DNA of 64,000 nt from contig CM046870.1 in NCBI GenBank assembly GCA_025617745.1, forward strand, positions 11,707,330-11,771,329. Direction: 5' to 3'. This DNA comes from Heliocidaris erythrogramma. Taxonomy: Eukaryota > Echinodermata > Echinoidea > Camarodonta > Echinometridae. Under the pieces are notes generated by a model. That model worked only from the letters and a program-made list of their open reading frames with translations, did no database searches and was not told the DNA's origin. The position numbers were made by a program, and so were the translations under genes. This document shows positions 43,901-54,550 of this stretch, in pieces (positions within the stretch are counted from its first letter, which is position 1; each line of letters opens with the position of its first letter).

Positions 43901-46095
43901 GCTAGCTGTGGTATTCCTACGGTGCTCTTGTAGTCCTGTGGTACATATTGTTAACATCCGAAATACCACAGGAATATTTGCTGACACAGGGTTACCACAG
44001 GTACACCTGTGGTACCTAAGCATATAATTGTGTGATAATGTCAACTGGTGGCTGTTGTATTCTTGTGGTCTTTTTGTGCTCCTGTGGTACATCCAAAATA
44101 CCACATGGATACATATTACCACACCATATACTTGTGTGGTAATGTCAACTGCTAGTTGTGGTATTCTTGTGATGTTGTATTTCTGTTGTACATATTGTTA
44201 ACATCCGAAATACTACAGGAATATCTGTTACCACAGTACACCTGTCGTACTTTATCATATATTTGTGTGGTAATATAAGTAGATGATTGTGTTACCGTAT
44301 GTCAAAGAGATTTTAACTAAATCTCCTTGGTTATGTATTCTTGTGGTCCTGTTGCATTCCTGTGGTACTGTATCATATATTTGTGTGGTAATGCAAGTAG
44401 ATGACTGTGGTGTGTATTCTTGTGGTCCTGTTGTATTCCTGTGGTACACATTGTCAACACCAAAATACCACAGGAATACATGTAACCACAGGTACACCTG
44501 TGGTAGTTTACATGTACAGTGTACTATGATTGTGTGTAAACGGCTGGCTGTGATATTTGTGCTACACACCCAAAATATGACAGGAATATTTAATGATATG
44601 CATGTAATCTGTAATCTGTGTGGTAACTGGTGTGTGGTAACCGGTGTGGTAATTCTGTGTGGTAACTGGTGTGTGGTAATCTGTGCGGTAACCGGTGTGC
44701 GGTAACTGGTGTGTGGTAATCTGTGTGGTAACTGGTGTGTGGTAATCTGTGTGGTAACTGGTGTGTGGTAGTCTGTGGTAATTCTATGGTATCTAATACC
44801 ACATACTAATCCCTTTTGTGGTAACCTTTACCACATATTAAGCCATTCCTGTGGTATTCCTGTGGTAAATTGGGACGTTACCACAGGACCGTTCCTGTGG
44901 TACATTCTGTGGTATAGTGCTGTGGTACAGTCCTGTGGTATTACCACAGGACATTTTTGTAAGGGGATAGAGACAGATAGAGACAGATCGACAGAGGTGA
45001 AGAGACAAAGAGCAAGAAGAGAGACAGGGGATCAGGAAAGGAGAACCAGAGGGAGAAAAGATAATAATTACCAGAGCGGATTGAGCATTCTTGGCTAGTC
45101 TCTCTATCTCTGACATCTGAACTTTCGTCTTTTTCTGAGGTAGTGACCTGACCCTAGGCATGGGCACGTGGTCCGAGGACTTGTCTCTCCGGTGTTTGTG
45201 GCCCTCTTGAGGTGATTCAGATCGAGGTTTCTCTCCACCTCTCCTCTTATCATCTTCATTAGAAATCAGGTATGCCAACTCTAATTTCACCTGATTGGAT
45301 TCGTTGGGGGGGGGGGGGGGGAAGAGTTGGTAGAATGAAAATGATAAAACAACCTCAAGAAAACAAACTGTATCTAACATATAAAATATATAGACTGACA
45401 ACTTCCTAAACTGTTCTGAAATATATGATGTTGTCACAAAGGGCTTGTCCACCCATCAAATTCATCTGATCAATGAATCCCCATCATTGAAATTAAACTA
45501 CATTATCAAATATGAAATTTAAAACATAATCACACAAAGACAAGCCTAATTAGTAGCACATCCTAAGATCATTGTCCCTAGCTCTTAACGATAACATAAA
45601 CATAGAAAAATGCAAAAGTATGTTACGATGCATTTCAATCTACAATATCTCATTTATCAGGAGACACTTGTTTTTCAGAAGGTTGGTGTTTCTGAAGATT
45701 TATTTTTCTGGCATCCTTTTTTCCGAAGGTTTGCTCTTGGGGCATTCTTTTTACCGAAGGTTCCTAATTCCGAAAACAAAAATTTCCCATATATGGGGAC
45801 TCTTAATTCCAAAATTGAAATAAGGTTTATTATTCCGAAGTTTCATAATTCTGAAAAAGATAAAAAGTTTTGCCTTATTTTCAGAATCATTAATCCTATT
45901 TCATTTTCAGAAACACGAACCTTTGGAATTACAAACCTTCGGAAATAAGAACCTTCGGACAAACTACATGTATACTATAAAATCACCATCTGATGCTAGC
46001 TGTACATACTTACCACCAGAGGGTGTGTCCTGGACAGTCCCTGACCAGAGTTGTCAAATCTTTGCTCCACCCGGTCTCTGTTTAAATACCTCTCC
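36943..46095 (-). CDS. acidic coiled-coil-like protein, 3' part of gene (7 exons, unrecognised)
   Basis: Seven exons join by phase (82, 219, 78, 79, 47, 65 and about 960 nt), giving about 500 residues; the 5' end is not found. In order the protein shows a short conserved-looking ERYLNRDRVEQRF segment, a basic stretch (HKHRRDKSS, LPQKKTKV), helical charged segments (YRFRQQMIPYEVRHQ, EEAWRYRQQ, KVKKYKEQQKAK, AKERDAQEAKERELAKLPPG), then long acidic runs (YEDDFEEEDDDAELD, YEDDSFES) and a Ser/Arg-rich tail (SRSSSRAASPTKSRR). Such composition is common in centrosomal, ciliary or microtubule-associated proteins, but I do not recognise the family. The last exon has a frame break near 37,545. Introns contain two iterated-motif elements, a SINE and an inverted-repeat element. 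Confidence 0.75.
37903..38495. other. intron, nothing noted
   Basis: AT-rich intron between the last two exons. No repeat or other gene seen. Confidence 0.5.
38496..38560 (-). CDS. coiled-coil gene exon
   Basis: 65 nt, phase 0 in, 2 nt out: AKERDAQEAKERELAK, LPPGI and a split Arg. Acceptor TTGGCAG|, donor ATCAG|GTGAGA. Confidence 0.8.
38603..38880 (+). mobile_element. tRNA-derived SINE
   Basis: The head (38,603 to about 38,674) has an A box (TGGTCTAGTGGATAAG) and a B box (GGTTCAAATCC). The body ends AGCTCTTTGGAAGCGCATAT then ATAAATGCTATG, resembling LINE-type 3' tails shared with SINEs. It lies in an intron of the coiled-coil gene. Confidence 0.75.
39243..39289 (-). CDS. coiled-coil gene exon
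   Basis: 47 nt. Together with the previous base it encodes DEREKVKKYKEQQKAK. Acceptor ATTTTCAG|, donor AAG|GTAAGC. Confidence 0.8.
39461..40127. mobile_element. inverted-repeat element, TTGTGACCC type
   Basis: About 36-bp near-perfect inverted ends, TTGTGACCCTCCACCAC then AAAACGACCAATAAGTCG, with a body of about 590 bp. Size and end design match the 8,464-9,130 element, so they are probably two families of one group. No transposase. Confidence 0.75.
40251..41680. mobile_element. candidate inverted-repeat element enclosing a minisatellite
   Basis: AAGCGTGCTTAGTC at 40,251 and its inverse at 41,667-41,680 could be ends. The interior carries the TATCTTCCCTATGTTATTC minisatellite and another TTAGTCCGGACTTAAC near 41,135. 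The end match is short, so this is tentative. Confidence 0.35.
40420..41110. repeat. pyrimidine-rich minisatellite
   Basis: Diverged units of about 36-50 bp around TATCATTCTATCTT and CCTATGTTATTCTTTGTTT. Open frames of up to 259 codons across it reflect composition. A similar TCTATCTTTC-rich block occurs at about 47,430-48,070. Confidence 0.85.
41986..42064 (-). CDS. coiled-coil gene exon
   Basis: 79 nt, phase 0 in, 1 nt out: GKVKQISTSVHAML to WRYRQQN. Acceptor ATTACAG|, donor AATG|GTGAGA. Confidence 0.8.
42075..42290. repeat. purine-rich GAGAGA tract
   Basis: Irregular AGAGAGA/GATAGAG repeats just outside an exon. Similar purine runs flank the 43,659-44,965 element. Confidence 0.7.
42379..43040. 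mobile_element. iterated-motif inverted-repeat element, GCAGTACT type
   Basis: Ends CCCTTGAAAAAAAGTACTGC and the inverted CCCTTGTGAAAAAGTACTGC. The outer 100-150 bp on each side is filled with GCAGTACT/AGTACTGC on both strands. The centre has no iterations and no gene. It lies in an intron of the coiled-coil gene. Confidence 0.75.
43315..43392 (-). CDS. coiled-coil gene exon
   Basis: 78 nt, 26 codons, phase 0 to 0: KGIDADKISTVYRFRQ to YEVRHQ. Acceptor TCTTTCAG|, donor CAG|GTTTGT. Confidence 0.8.
43659..44965. mobile_element. iterated-motif inverted-repeat element, TGTGGTA type
   Basis: Ends CCCTTACAAAAATGTCCTGT and a perfect inverse. Almost the whole 1.3-kb body consists of TGTGGTA or TACCACA spaced irregularly on both strands. 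A more regular tandem block, TGTGTGGTAATCTG with GTGGTAACTGG, lies at about 44,620-44,780. No coding capacity; frames here are by-products of the repeat. Inserted in purine-rich DNA in an intron. Confidence 0.85.
45072..45290 (-). CDS. coiled-coil gene exon
   Basis: 219 nt, 73 codons, phase 0 to 0: VKLELAYLISNEDDK to AKNAQSAL. The acceptor AATCAG| is preceded by a C16 run (45,306-45,321 on plus as G), a homopolymeric polypyrimidine tract. Donor CTG|GTAATT. Confidence 0.8.
45655..45960. repeat. iterated-motif repeat, CCGAAGGTT type
   Basis: CCGAAGGTT / AACCTTCGG and relaxed forms (TTCCGAAG, TTCAGAA) recur on both strands, with AATTCCGAAAAC-like spacers. Terminal inverted repeats are not obvious. 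Located just downstream of the first visible exon of the coiled-coil gene. Confidence 0.6.
46014..46095 (-). CDS. coiled-coil gene, first visible exon
   Basis: 82 nt, needs 2 nt from an upstream exon. It encodes ERYLNRDRVEQRFDNSG to SRTHPLV. Acceptor TGAACAG|, donor CTGGTG|GTAAGT. Upstream exons were not found. Confidence 0.75.
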
Positions 46096-48334
46096 CTGTT
46101 CAGAAAAGAAACTAGAGAATCGGTTGTTGTATTCTTCCAGTTTGAACAGGCCTAGTTGACACAAAGTCATGAAGTACATGTATAAGGTAATGACCTATGA
46201 TGTTATGGACAGGTCTATGAGTCTGATTGGGTGAGTGACTGAAAGTGTGTGAATTCTATTTTTCACATTCGATACCTAAAAAAATGTCTGCTACCACCAA
46301 TGGAAAGGGGATCCTAAAATTTAATTATGATGAAATTTGACAGATTTTTAAATTCGTTCTGGAAATAATATGAATTTACTGATGGAAATTTTTAATTCTA
46401 TAGAAGATGTCATCAAAATTGTAAGTATTTTATTGAGTTATAACCAACTATGATATTTCACCTTGCAATTGCAATTGTAACAAATATTGTACATGTATGC
46501 AGGATGTTATTGTTGGTGAATAAAATCATTCAATTCAATTCAAAATTCAATTATACAATACTTATGGTGGATCACTATTTTGAAAAAAAATTCATTTGTA
46601 CAGTACAGCAGACTCTACACTTACATTGTATATTTTTATTAGATGCGTAAAGTTTGGAATTGTTTGATATAACAGCCTTTTTCAGTTGCAACTTTAATTT
46701 GTTGCACTTTAACATCAAACTTTGGGATCCCTACGCTCATCCAATGTATGAGGTACATAACCTCTTCATAGACTATAACAAGGTTATAATATCCGAATAT
46801 ATGTCTATCTCCTGATAGATTTTCTAACAAAAATAGGATTAGGAGTGTGTAAATTTAAAACTCTGCAGTTTGTAAATTTAGGCTGGCCATCAAGACAGAT
46901 AATTATAAAACATGAATTAAATTCAAACACTTTTATCAGCAAAATTTTATAAATTAAAAAAAAAGACAAAAGGTAGATCTAACTTGGACTTCTATGTTGA
47001 CAATGTTCTGAATAGCAAATATTAGGTTTACTTAATTGACGCATGCTTTTTAGTAAAATTCAATGGTAAGCGCGGCAGCTCAACTTTCATTAAGTTTCTG
47101 GATAATTTCAAACAGAAAATCAAACACTTTTTTCTGTCAAATTTTATTTATGTGCTACTGTATGCTTTCTGTTCTAGATAGTCTAGTTTAAGCAAATATT
47201 CACAATTTTAGTGTTACTTGCATGCTTTTTGTAAACTCAACAGTAAGAGAAGTAGCTTACTTTGGTTAGGTGATCAGGTTTTGCTAAAAAGTTGGGTCTC
47301 GGCAGAGCGCGGCAGGGTGCGGCTGGATCAAAAAATTTCAGGAATTTTATACAGTATCTTTTTTTTTTAGCAGCCAAACAGAAAAAAAAGGTGATTTGAC
47401 GGGAGCATGATAAATTAATCATTATCTTTGTCCTTCGTCCTATCTCTTTCTATCTTTCTAATTTATTCTTCGATTCCGGTCAGCTTCTATTCCATCCTTC
47501 CTTATGTTACTCTTTATATTCATTCTTTTGTGTGTTTTTTTCAAAATATTGTTTCTTTTAATCATCTTCCACATTTCCTTGTGTTAATCTTTATCCTATT
47601 CCTTCTATCATTTCCCTATCTATCCTTTGCTATTCTTTCTTTATATCCATCGATCATTTTTTCCTTTCCATCTTCACTTTTTACTTTCGTTATTGTTTCC
47701 TTTTAGTCTTTATCCTTCTAGCATTTCGCTATATTTCCTGAACATTTTTCTTTCCATTTTTCATTAATTTTTATTAAATTTATCATCTTCTCTTCCATAT
47801 TTTCTTATAATTATTAGACCTACTCTTCATATCCTTATCCTATCATTTACATATCAATTTTATATTTTGATTTATCCCCTCATTTTCTCTTTCCTCCTTT
47901 ACTTTCACTATTTTATTCTTTTTTACATGTATTTCATCCTCCCTTCCATCTTTCCTACCCTTCTGTAAAGTTCTGTTGTTTTTTTCTTTCTATCATCTTA
48001 TTTTTCTTTTTATTGTTAGTTACTCTTATTCTTAAATCTTCTTCCATTTCTCTCTGTATCTTTCAGTGTTTTCTTTCTCCCCTTATAGTTTGTTATCCTA
48101 CAGTCGGGAAAATCATACTGAGACTGAGAGGGACACTATTTCAATTTGTCCCCTAGTTAGTAGAAGACTGTAATCCAGCTAACATTGGAGGTTATAAACT
48201 GATTCAGCGGACACAGGTTCGAGACACGTCTTTCGGATGGTGACGTTAAAGGTCGGTCCCCAAACGTAAATAATCATGTCTGATTGATACACATCTGTAA
48301 TAATGTAAAAACCCAATGAATTACACACACATTA
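46096..48334. other. non-coding stretch, possible upstream intron
   Basis: No further exon of the coiled-coil gene is recognised. A TCTATCTTTC-type pyrimidine-rich block covers about 47,430-48,070. Confidence 0.5.
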
Positions 48335-49023
48335 GACTGTCGGCTAGCGACAGACGGGTTGCCATTCTCTGATTGGTCAGTTAAGACAGCGCGATATACA
48401 TGTACGCGTGCGCTGTGTGTGTACGTGAGCCGTGAGTTATGTTCTGACCATAACACGCATTCGGCTATGAAAGAGATGTTGTATAATGTTGTTTTTGTGA
48501 AGTTTCTTCAAACTCTTTGAATCTGCCAGTTTGTTGCTGTTTGTATAGAAAAGGCCTCTTTCTAATGATATCTTATCTCTTATGTTTTTTTCTGTTTATT
48601 GGTTCTCCCATAAAAATCTCAAATCTACATTACTCTTTCATTTCTGTCTCTAGAAAAATATTCTCTCCCTTGCTCTCTCGATCTCTCTTGATCTCTCAAT
48701 CTCTCTCCCTCTCTCTCAATCTCTCTCTCTCTCTCTCTCTCTTGATCTCTCAATCTCCCCCTCTCTCTCTCTTGATCTCTCAATCTCTCTCTCCATCTCA
48801 CCATCTCTTGATTTTTCTAATCTATCTCTAATGATTTAGATGCCAGTCAATTAATAGACCCTATGACCTACATGTATCTACCTGTATATAGTGAAAATGG
48901 CAACATGCCATATCATAGGACATAGCACACACCACGTACACACACACAGCGCACACGTACATCGCGCACTGTCTTAACTGACCAATCAGAGAATGGCAAC
49001 CCGTCTGTCGCTAGCCGACAGTC
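48335..49023. mobile_element. inverted-repeat element with about 100-bp TIRs
   Basis: Ends GACTGTCGGCTAGCGACAGA and its inverse, flanked by ACATTA and ACATTT. The TIRs continue with GGTTGCCATTCTCTGATTGG and TCAGTTAAGACAG, so each carries an ATTGG (CCAAT) box, and then CGCGCGT-type sequence. The centre is a CT microsatellite (about 48,670-48,810). No transposase. Confidence 0.8.
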
Positions 49024-49041
49024 ACATTTGTGGGGGAGGCG

Positions 49042-49044
<3 letters not shown>

Positions 49045-49073
<29 letters not shown>
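49045..49073. repeat. G29 homopolymer
   Basis: Longest poly-G of the window, 22 bp outside the 48,335-49,023 element. Confidence 0.9.
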
Positions 49074-51747
49074 TGCTAATAATATCGACCGAGCATGTCG
49101 ACTGTCGTGACCCAACTCAGACAGGTGATCGCCTTGTCCAGACACACATCTCCTAGGCCCTACCTCCACCCCCACTTATATATGTACAAGCTTATATAAA
49201 GATAAGCTTGCTGTTCTACTCCAGCTTTTAATTTCAATAGGTTTTGAACTTAATTGAAGACTAGTCTAAGTAACGTCACTAACAAGTAACATAGATCTGA
49301 GCGTATGGGACTGGTATATAATAATGAGGGCGGAAAAACTACATTATTCATTAGCATTGATTTGAAACATAACATCGACACATTCACTTACAATTCACGA
49401 GTTATCCGCTTTGATACCTTTGGCTCCTCGTTCATGATGTTATCAGAAACGAACCAAACACCCGAGCATATTTCTACAAATTTCGATTGATAATTTCGGC
49501 GTCATTTGTTGCCTGTATCAACAACCTTTGACCTCATCGTAGCGCGTAGACTTGAATCCAGCTTTTTGTTCACTCGTAATAACTGCAAAATAATATTTAA
49601 AGGGCGAGTCAATTAGAATCAACATTGGGGCTAAAAATGTAGTACATAGGTCCAATGACACAATTCTGACATTTTAACAGAAAAAAAATTGTCCAGTAAC
49701 AAGAAATTGGTCAAAAAACTCACTAATTTGGGAACGCCCCCAAAAATTGACAGCTGATTGGCTAGAGCGATTTGACGTAGCATCGGGAAGTCCCCCGCGA
49801 AACCACTAAGTTTGACTAATATGTTGGCAATGTAAAAGAATGATAATTTATCCATTTTCATATCACTATTTATACAATTTCGACAATCTTTAAGTCCCCC
49901 AAAAGGATTTGAATAGGTTGTTTAGACATTTTAGTTAAGGTCAAATGACAAGTCTGGCATTTTTTCAAACACTTTACCCATGATAATTCCTCTTTTGGAT
50001 TAGGTTTATGTTTTGGAAAAACGTAATATTTTACAGACAAGTAAACGTGTGGACAGTCGCTTTACTGCTGACCGTACCTTGCGAATCTTTGTGTGCGTGC
50101 TTATGATAACAACCAAGTACACTGAAAGACTGGATGAAAGTCTAAATATATTACAACAATTACAGCAAAATGGTGTGCTGCAAGCTAGCTGCCTCCCGGG
50201 GGGGGGGGGGGGGCACTCACATATGTCACACATGTATGTGCCGCTGTGACGTCCCGCATTTTCAACCTTCTCGGGTCGCTCCCATGATATGCGATTTTCA
50301 GATTTTCACTAACCGCACCTCGATTGGCTTCCGACTCGCTCCCTAGAATATGAGAAAACAATGCGCACAGCCCATTGTCCGGGAAGCGCGTTTCCGTTTT
50401 ACACCTTTGCCTAGGCATTTTTTCGATTAAAGTAGAACACTGATGATTTTAAATATTGGCTTAATACTTATTATTGCATAGATGGCATAAATTAAACAAG
50501 GTTATCCAAATTTAAAGCTTGGAAACATTTGAATTAATGATTATTATCAATTATAAAACGGTAAAATACAGCCCCCGATATAGCAGCTGAAAAGCTCCTT
50601 GAACGCTGCTGAGATGTGTGACGACACAAGAGGGGCGAGTCCTGTCTAAGCAGACGATGTCCCATAACATTATACACATTTTTCAGTGCCTGTTTTGTCA
50701 TCTCCTCTTCACTTATTTCTCTTACTTGACTAGCGTCAGTCTTAATGTTAGTCTGTTGCCTCACTCTTAACTTCGTGTATGGTATTATTTTGATGAAAAA
50801 TGCAGCGTTAAAAAAATAAAGGAATCAGTCACTTGTAAACAAAATAAGACGCCATTGTATTTTCAGCTGCTTGCACCGCGGCATGTTCGGCGTTTCAAGA
50901 GGGAACGAATACCATCCAGCTATTATTCGCAGGGCTTTTCAATTTGAAAATGGGGTTTATTTCATTGATCATTGACCCTTCTCCTGTGTATTTACAATCA
51001 AACGGTTTTAGTTATCAGAATCAGTTCACTTTCCCTTTTAGAATGGTGTGAAATAAGGTCATGTTTAAATGTACCAAACTCTTTATAATTTGATAAATAA
51101 TTGCATTGCAATTACGTTCATTCATTATAGGACGTCGTCTGCTTAAGCAGGATCGATCCCTCGTATGACGACATCAAAACATCGCTATATTTCTGGCGAA
51201 TCCTCGAATATTCCACATGCTGAGAAGAGCTTTTATTTATGTTGTTTTTATAATCATCATATACGCAGTTGACATAAAACTTATACGATTGCCATCTGTA
51301 AGCTTCCCAATTTCTAGTGATACATTAATTGCCATATTTGTGATTTTCTTGAGTGTTCTACTTTAATCGCTTCGAACGTGCTGGCTTCAAAGTCTAGGTT
51401 TCAGCTCGCTGCATGCATGCGCTATGCTCGAGCTTGCTCTGCACGCGCGGAGTATGAAATCGAAATATACACGAGGGAACCTCATCAGCGTGAAAGGAAA
51501 AAAAAAACAAAGAAGACGGCCCTTTCACGCTTCCTTCTGTTTTGCTTTTCCTTTCATCCCCCTTGTCCCTCTTACGTATTTCTTTGCTTTTATCTTTCCT
51601 TATATATTTCTTTTAGCTTGTTCGCGCACAAGATGAAGTGTAGTTACTGTACAGTAGTGCATATCTTTGCTGTCTGCATCGCTTTGCTGTCTGTGCAGAT
51701 GCTGTGCATGCCATAGACAGACCTCACTGCACTGGGGGGAACATTAA

Positions 51748-52651
51748 AGGAGAATTAACCCCTGAGTACAAATTTACTTATATTGAAAGGTGTAATATAT
51801 TCCTACTTATTGGCCTAAATCATTTTCTAATAAGATATTAGAAAAGGGTATAAATAAAGATAATCCAACACCCGGTATCGTCTCCTACTCATTTACATGG
51901 GGGCTGCCATTTTCTTGCTGATTTGGATTTGTACATGAACCATTGAGAAATGTTCCGGTCAGCAAGATATTTTGAATCCAAGACATAAATTGATTTTCTT
52001 CATTACCTAAAATCCCATATGTGACGAAAAATATAAAGTGGGTGTTTACATGATTTATAAAAATTAAATCTTTATAATGATACTTTTAAATTGTCTGGTT
52101 TTGCTTAACAAAAATCTGTTTTCTTGGGTTTGCCAAACAGAGCAGAACATAATATATGCAGCATGCATTCTGACTTTTCAAGTCCCATTATCCGAAAGCA
52201 GGTGAATGCATAGTTTGCCGCTATAGATGCTCAGGGAAGAAGCATCCATAAAATTTGAATTAATTTGCTCCGTTCATTGCGTCACAGTATCTAGAAAATA
52301 GATTTATATTAAGCGAATATCGATTTTCAACAGAAATATATAAGGAAATCTTCAGTTTAAAAATAAATTGACATATCTATTCTATATTTTTAATCTCAAA
52401 TGGGTTTTTAATTTTGAAAAAGGCAATTGGGCATTTGGATTAAGAAAATCTTCTTGTACACATAAAAAAATGGCAGCCCCCATGTATTGCTAGCAGACGA
52501 TACATATTGCTAGCAGATGATAAATTTTGCTCAGAAAATCTTGATTCGTATCGATCTCGTATATTTTGACGCGAAGCCATATAGTCTAACAAGTAGGAAT
52601 AAATAACACCTTTGAACACTATCGTCTTTATTGTTTGAGGTTAATTCTCCT
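51748..52651. mobile_element. nested TTAA element, TIR AGGAGAATTAACC
   Basis: 904 bp with TTAA on both sides (51,744-51,747 and 52,652-52,655). Inverted ends AGGAGAATTAACC, with a further inverted pair ACATGGGGGCTGCCATTTT further in (near 51,895 and 52,470). Non-autonomous, inside the Kolobok-like element. Confidence 0.8.
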
Positions 52652-53198
52652 TTAAGTGTGCGCTGACGACTTAGACTCTTTCACCAGCGCACTTCTTGGA
52701 TTTTTTCGCGAAAATGCCTAGGCAACGGTGTAAAACGGAAATGCGCGTCCGGGAACGGTCGCTCCCTAGCCTCCCAGGCCAGCGCAGCGGGGAGCTGGGC
52801 GGCCTAGTGCCCCCTAACTGAACGCGGTATTACTAGTGCTAGCGGCGGCTCAGCGAGATCAATCTGCATGCGACATCGAGCCAGTGCAGTGGCGCGGCAT
52901 GTACAGCGCTAAAAACAGCGCTGCGACCGCTGACTCAGCTCATGCACCGTATGTGTACCAGAGTAGTGAGATCGCGAGCAGCTAAAATTAGCTCTGCCCA
53001 TGAGTCCGTTCGCTCCTTAGACCCTCAAAAATGAGCTTCCTCAATTAACCATTTAGCTCCTTAGCCCCCTGTTTTGAGATTGGCAGCGGCACACCCACAT
53101 CCAAAAACAGGTTGAGTGCCCCCCCCCCCCCCGGGCTCTACGGTACGGTACGGTAGACCTATACCCTCTTTTTCTCCAGTGACTCCAGCTTGACAGCT

Positions 53199-53566
53199 TC
53201 AGAACTGCAGACCGACTCTTGTTTTTTTAGCTCCCTGTGTTTGGTTTCCAGTTCCACAGCCCTCAGTTCCCAGTCTGATGACAGGGATAGCTGTCGGCCG
53301 CAGCATTTTATTCTTGGGCGCAAATCCTAGCTGGTCATACATGTACAGCCCCTGGCCTGAGGGCCTGACTATCAAAGTCCTCCTCCTTGAAGGTGTCACT
53401 GCAAACAGTACTGTGAGCGGAAGGGCCATCCCACTGAGCTAGCTCGCGTCAGCTTGATCCTTGAAATCCAAATTTTTCGAGTTGCATCGTCTTTAGGAAA
53501 GGTGTGCAGACTGACACCATCGCTGGTGCCTTTGCTGCACCCAGAAACAACACATCTCCTGGGCAT
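53199..53566 (-). pseudogene. THAP zinc-finger domain remains (transposase N-terminus)
   Basis: From the Met at 53,564-53,566: MPRRCVVSGCSKG (C-x4-C), then SLHTFPKDDATRKIW, which fits the HxFP..W core of THAP domains. The frame then changes; the expected next part (QWDGPSAHSTVCSDTF) is readable at about 53,389-53,436 in another frame, and a further LRPTAIPVI-like piece in a third. The last zinc ligand His of the CxxHF motif reads Thr. THAP domains bind DNA ends in P-element and Kolobok transposases. Clearly decayed. Confidence 0.7.
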
Positions 53567-53875
53567 TTTCTTGAGATATGCACTCCTATCATGCCTATCC
53601 AAAATTCCCTGCACTGCATGGATATACACAGACAAGCGTCGTCCGCTAGCTAGATGTTCCCGATGGTACGTCACATGTCACCTGACAAGGCACGTGACTG
53701 GGCCCTATTTTTCGAGGGGCGTGACAGACTAGCTGATAAACGTGCGATTTAGGCAATTTCAACGAAGATTAGAGAAGTACACAGATCTTTTTAATAAAAA
53801 GTATATGCGATTTCTAGCAATATTGACACAATACTTTGATATTATCATGAAATGTAATTCTAATTGACTCGCCCT

Positions 53876-54082
53876 TTAAAACAAAACCAACAAAAACAAT
53901 TAAAAGACACAAAAATAAAGATTTTTGATCAGTCATACAGCAAGTGTCTCCATAAGTAACCAGCGGCGAATACAAGTAGAGAGGGGGTGGGCAGAGAGGG
54001 GGCAGAGCTAGCTATGAATACAGCGCTCGGGGGGGGGGGGGGGGGGGGGGCTATAAAAAAAGTGGTTGAACCCGGCGCTTGA

Positions 54083-54120
<38 letters not shown>

Positions 54121-54550
54121 GTAGTCAACCAGCCTGACCATAACATCGGACAACATCGGACATCGGACATATCCAAGTAAGCATCCTCGTCAGTGACTTC
54201 AAGTCAGATGCGGCCAGGAAAGAGAGAGAGGAACGCCTCATCCACTATCTCGGCTCTCTACTTTCTACGTTTTCTTCCTTTCTTTCTTGTCCCTTCTTTT
54301 CTTTTCTTTCCTTTTCTGTTTTCCTTCACCCTTTTTCTTCGACTCTTCTCTTCTTTCCTTTTCTGTCTCTTTTCCTCTCTTTCTCTCTATTTCTTCTCTC
54401 TAACTCTCTCTCTCTCTCTCTCTTCTTTCTAGTGCGGGCGATCTCCTCTCCTCCCCCTCTCTCTCTCTCTCTCTCCCTCTTTCTCTCTTTCTCTCTTCTC
54501 CCTCCTTTGCACTTTTGCTTTTGATGCGCTATGCGCTTATCCTTTAGCGC
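53876..54550. other. simple-sequence-rich stretch, no gene
   Basis: G22 tract at 54,029-54,050, an (AT)n microsatellite at about 54,086-54,117, and a CT-rich block from about 54,260 to 54,510. Frames here are low complexity. Confidence 0.7.

Larger units (their letters stand above)
49601..53875. mobile_element. Kolobok-like TTAA element (4.3 kb)
   Basis: Ends AGGGCGAGTCAATTAGAAT and its inverse, flanked by TTAA (49,597-49,600 and 53,876-53,879). Kolobok elements duplicate TTAA and encode THAP-domain transposases; a decayed THAP domain is present at 53,199-53,566 in minus orientation. The catalytic transposase part is not recognisable, so this copy is defective. Other repeats are nested inside, including a second TTAA element and internal inverted segments (GCCTAGGCA arms at about 50,400 and 52,720; CAGACGATGTCC-type arms at about 50,650 and 51,130). 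Confidence 0.75.

Noticed and set aside
43482-44705. Frames rich in CGTVVFLWY-like repeats on both strands
   Set aside because: Direct by-product of the iterated TGTGGTA motif.
43659-44965. CRISPR-like array impression from short recurring units
   Set aside because: Units are 7-10 bp on both strands with irregular spacing; the genome is eukaryotic; there are no cas genes.
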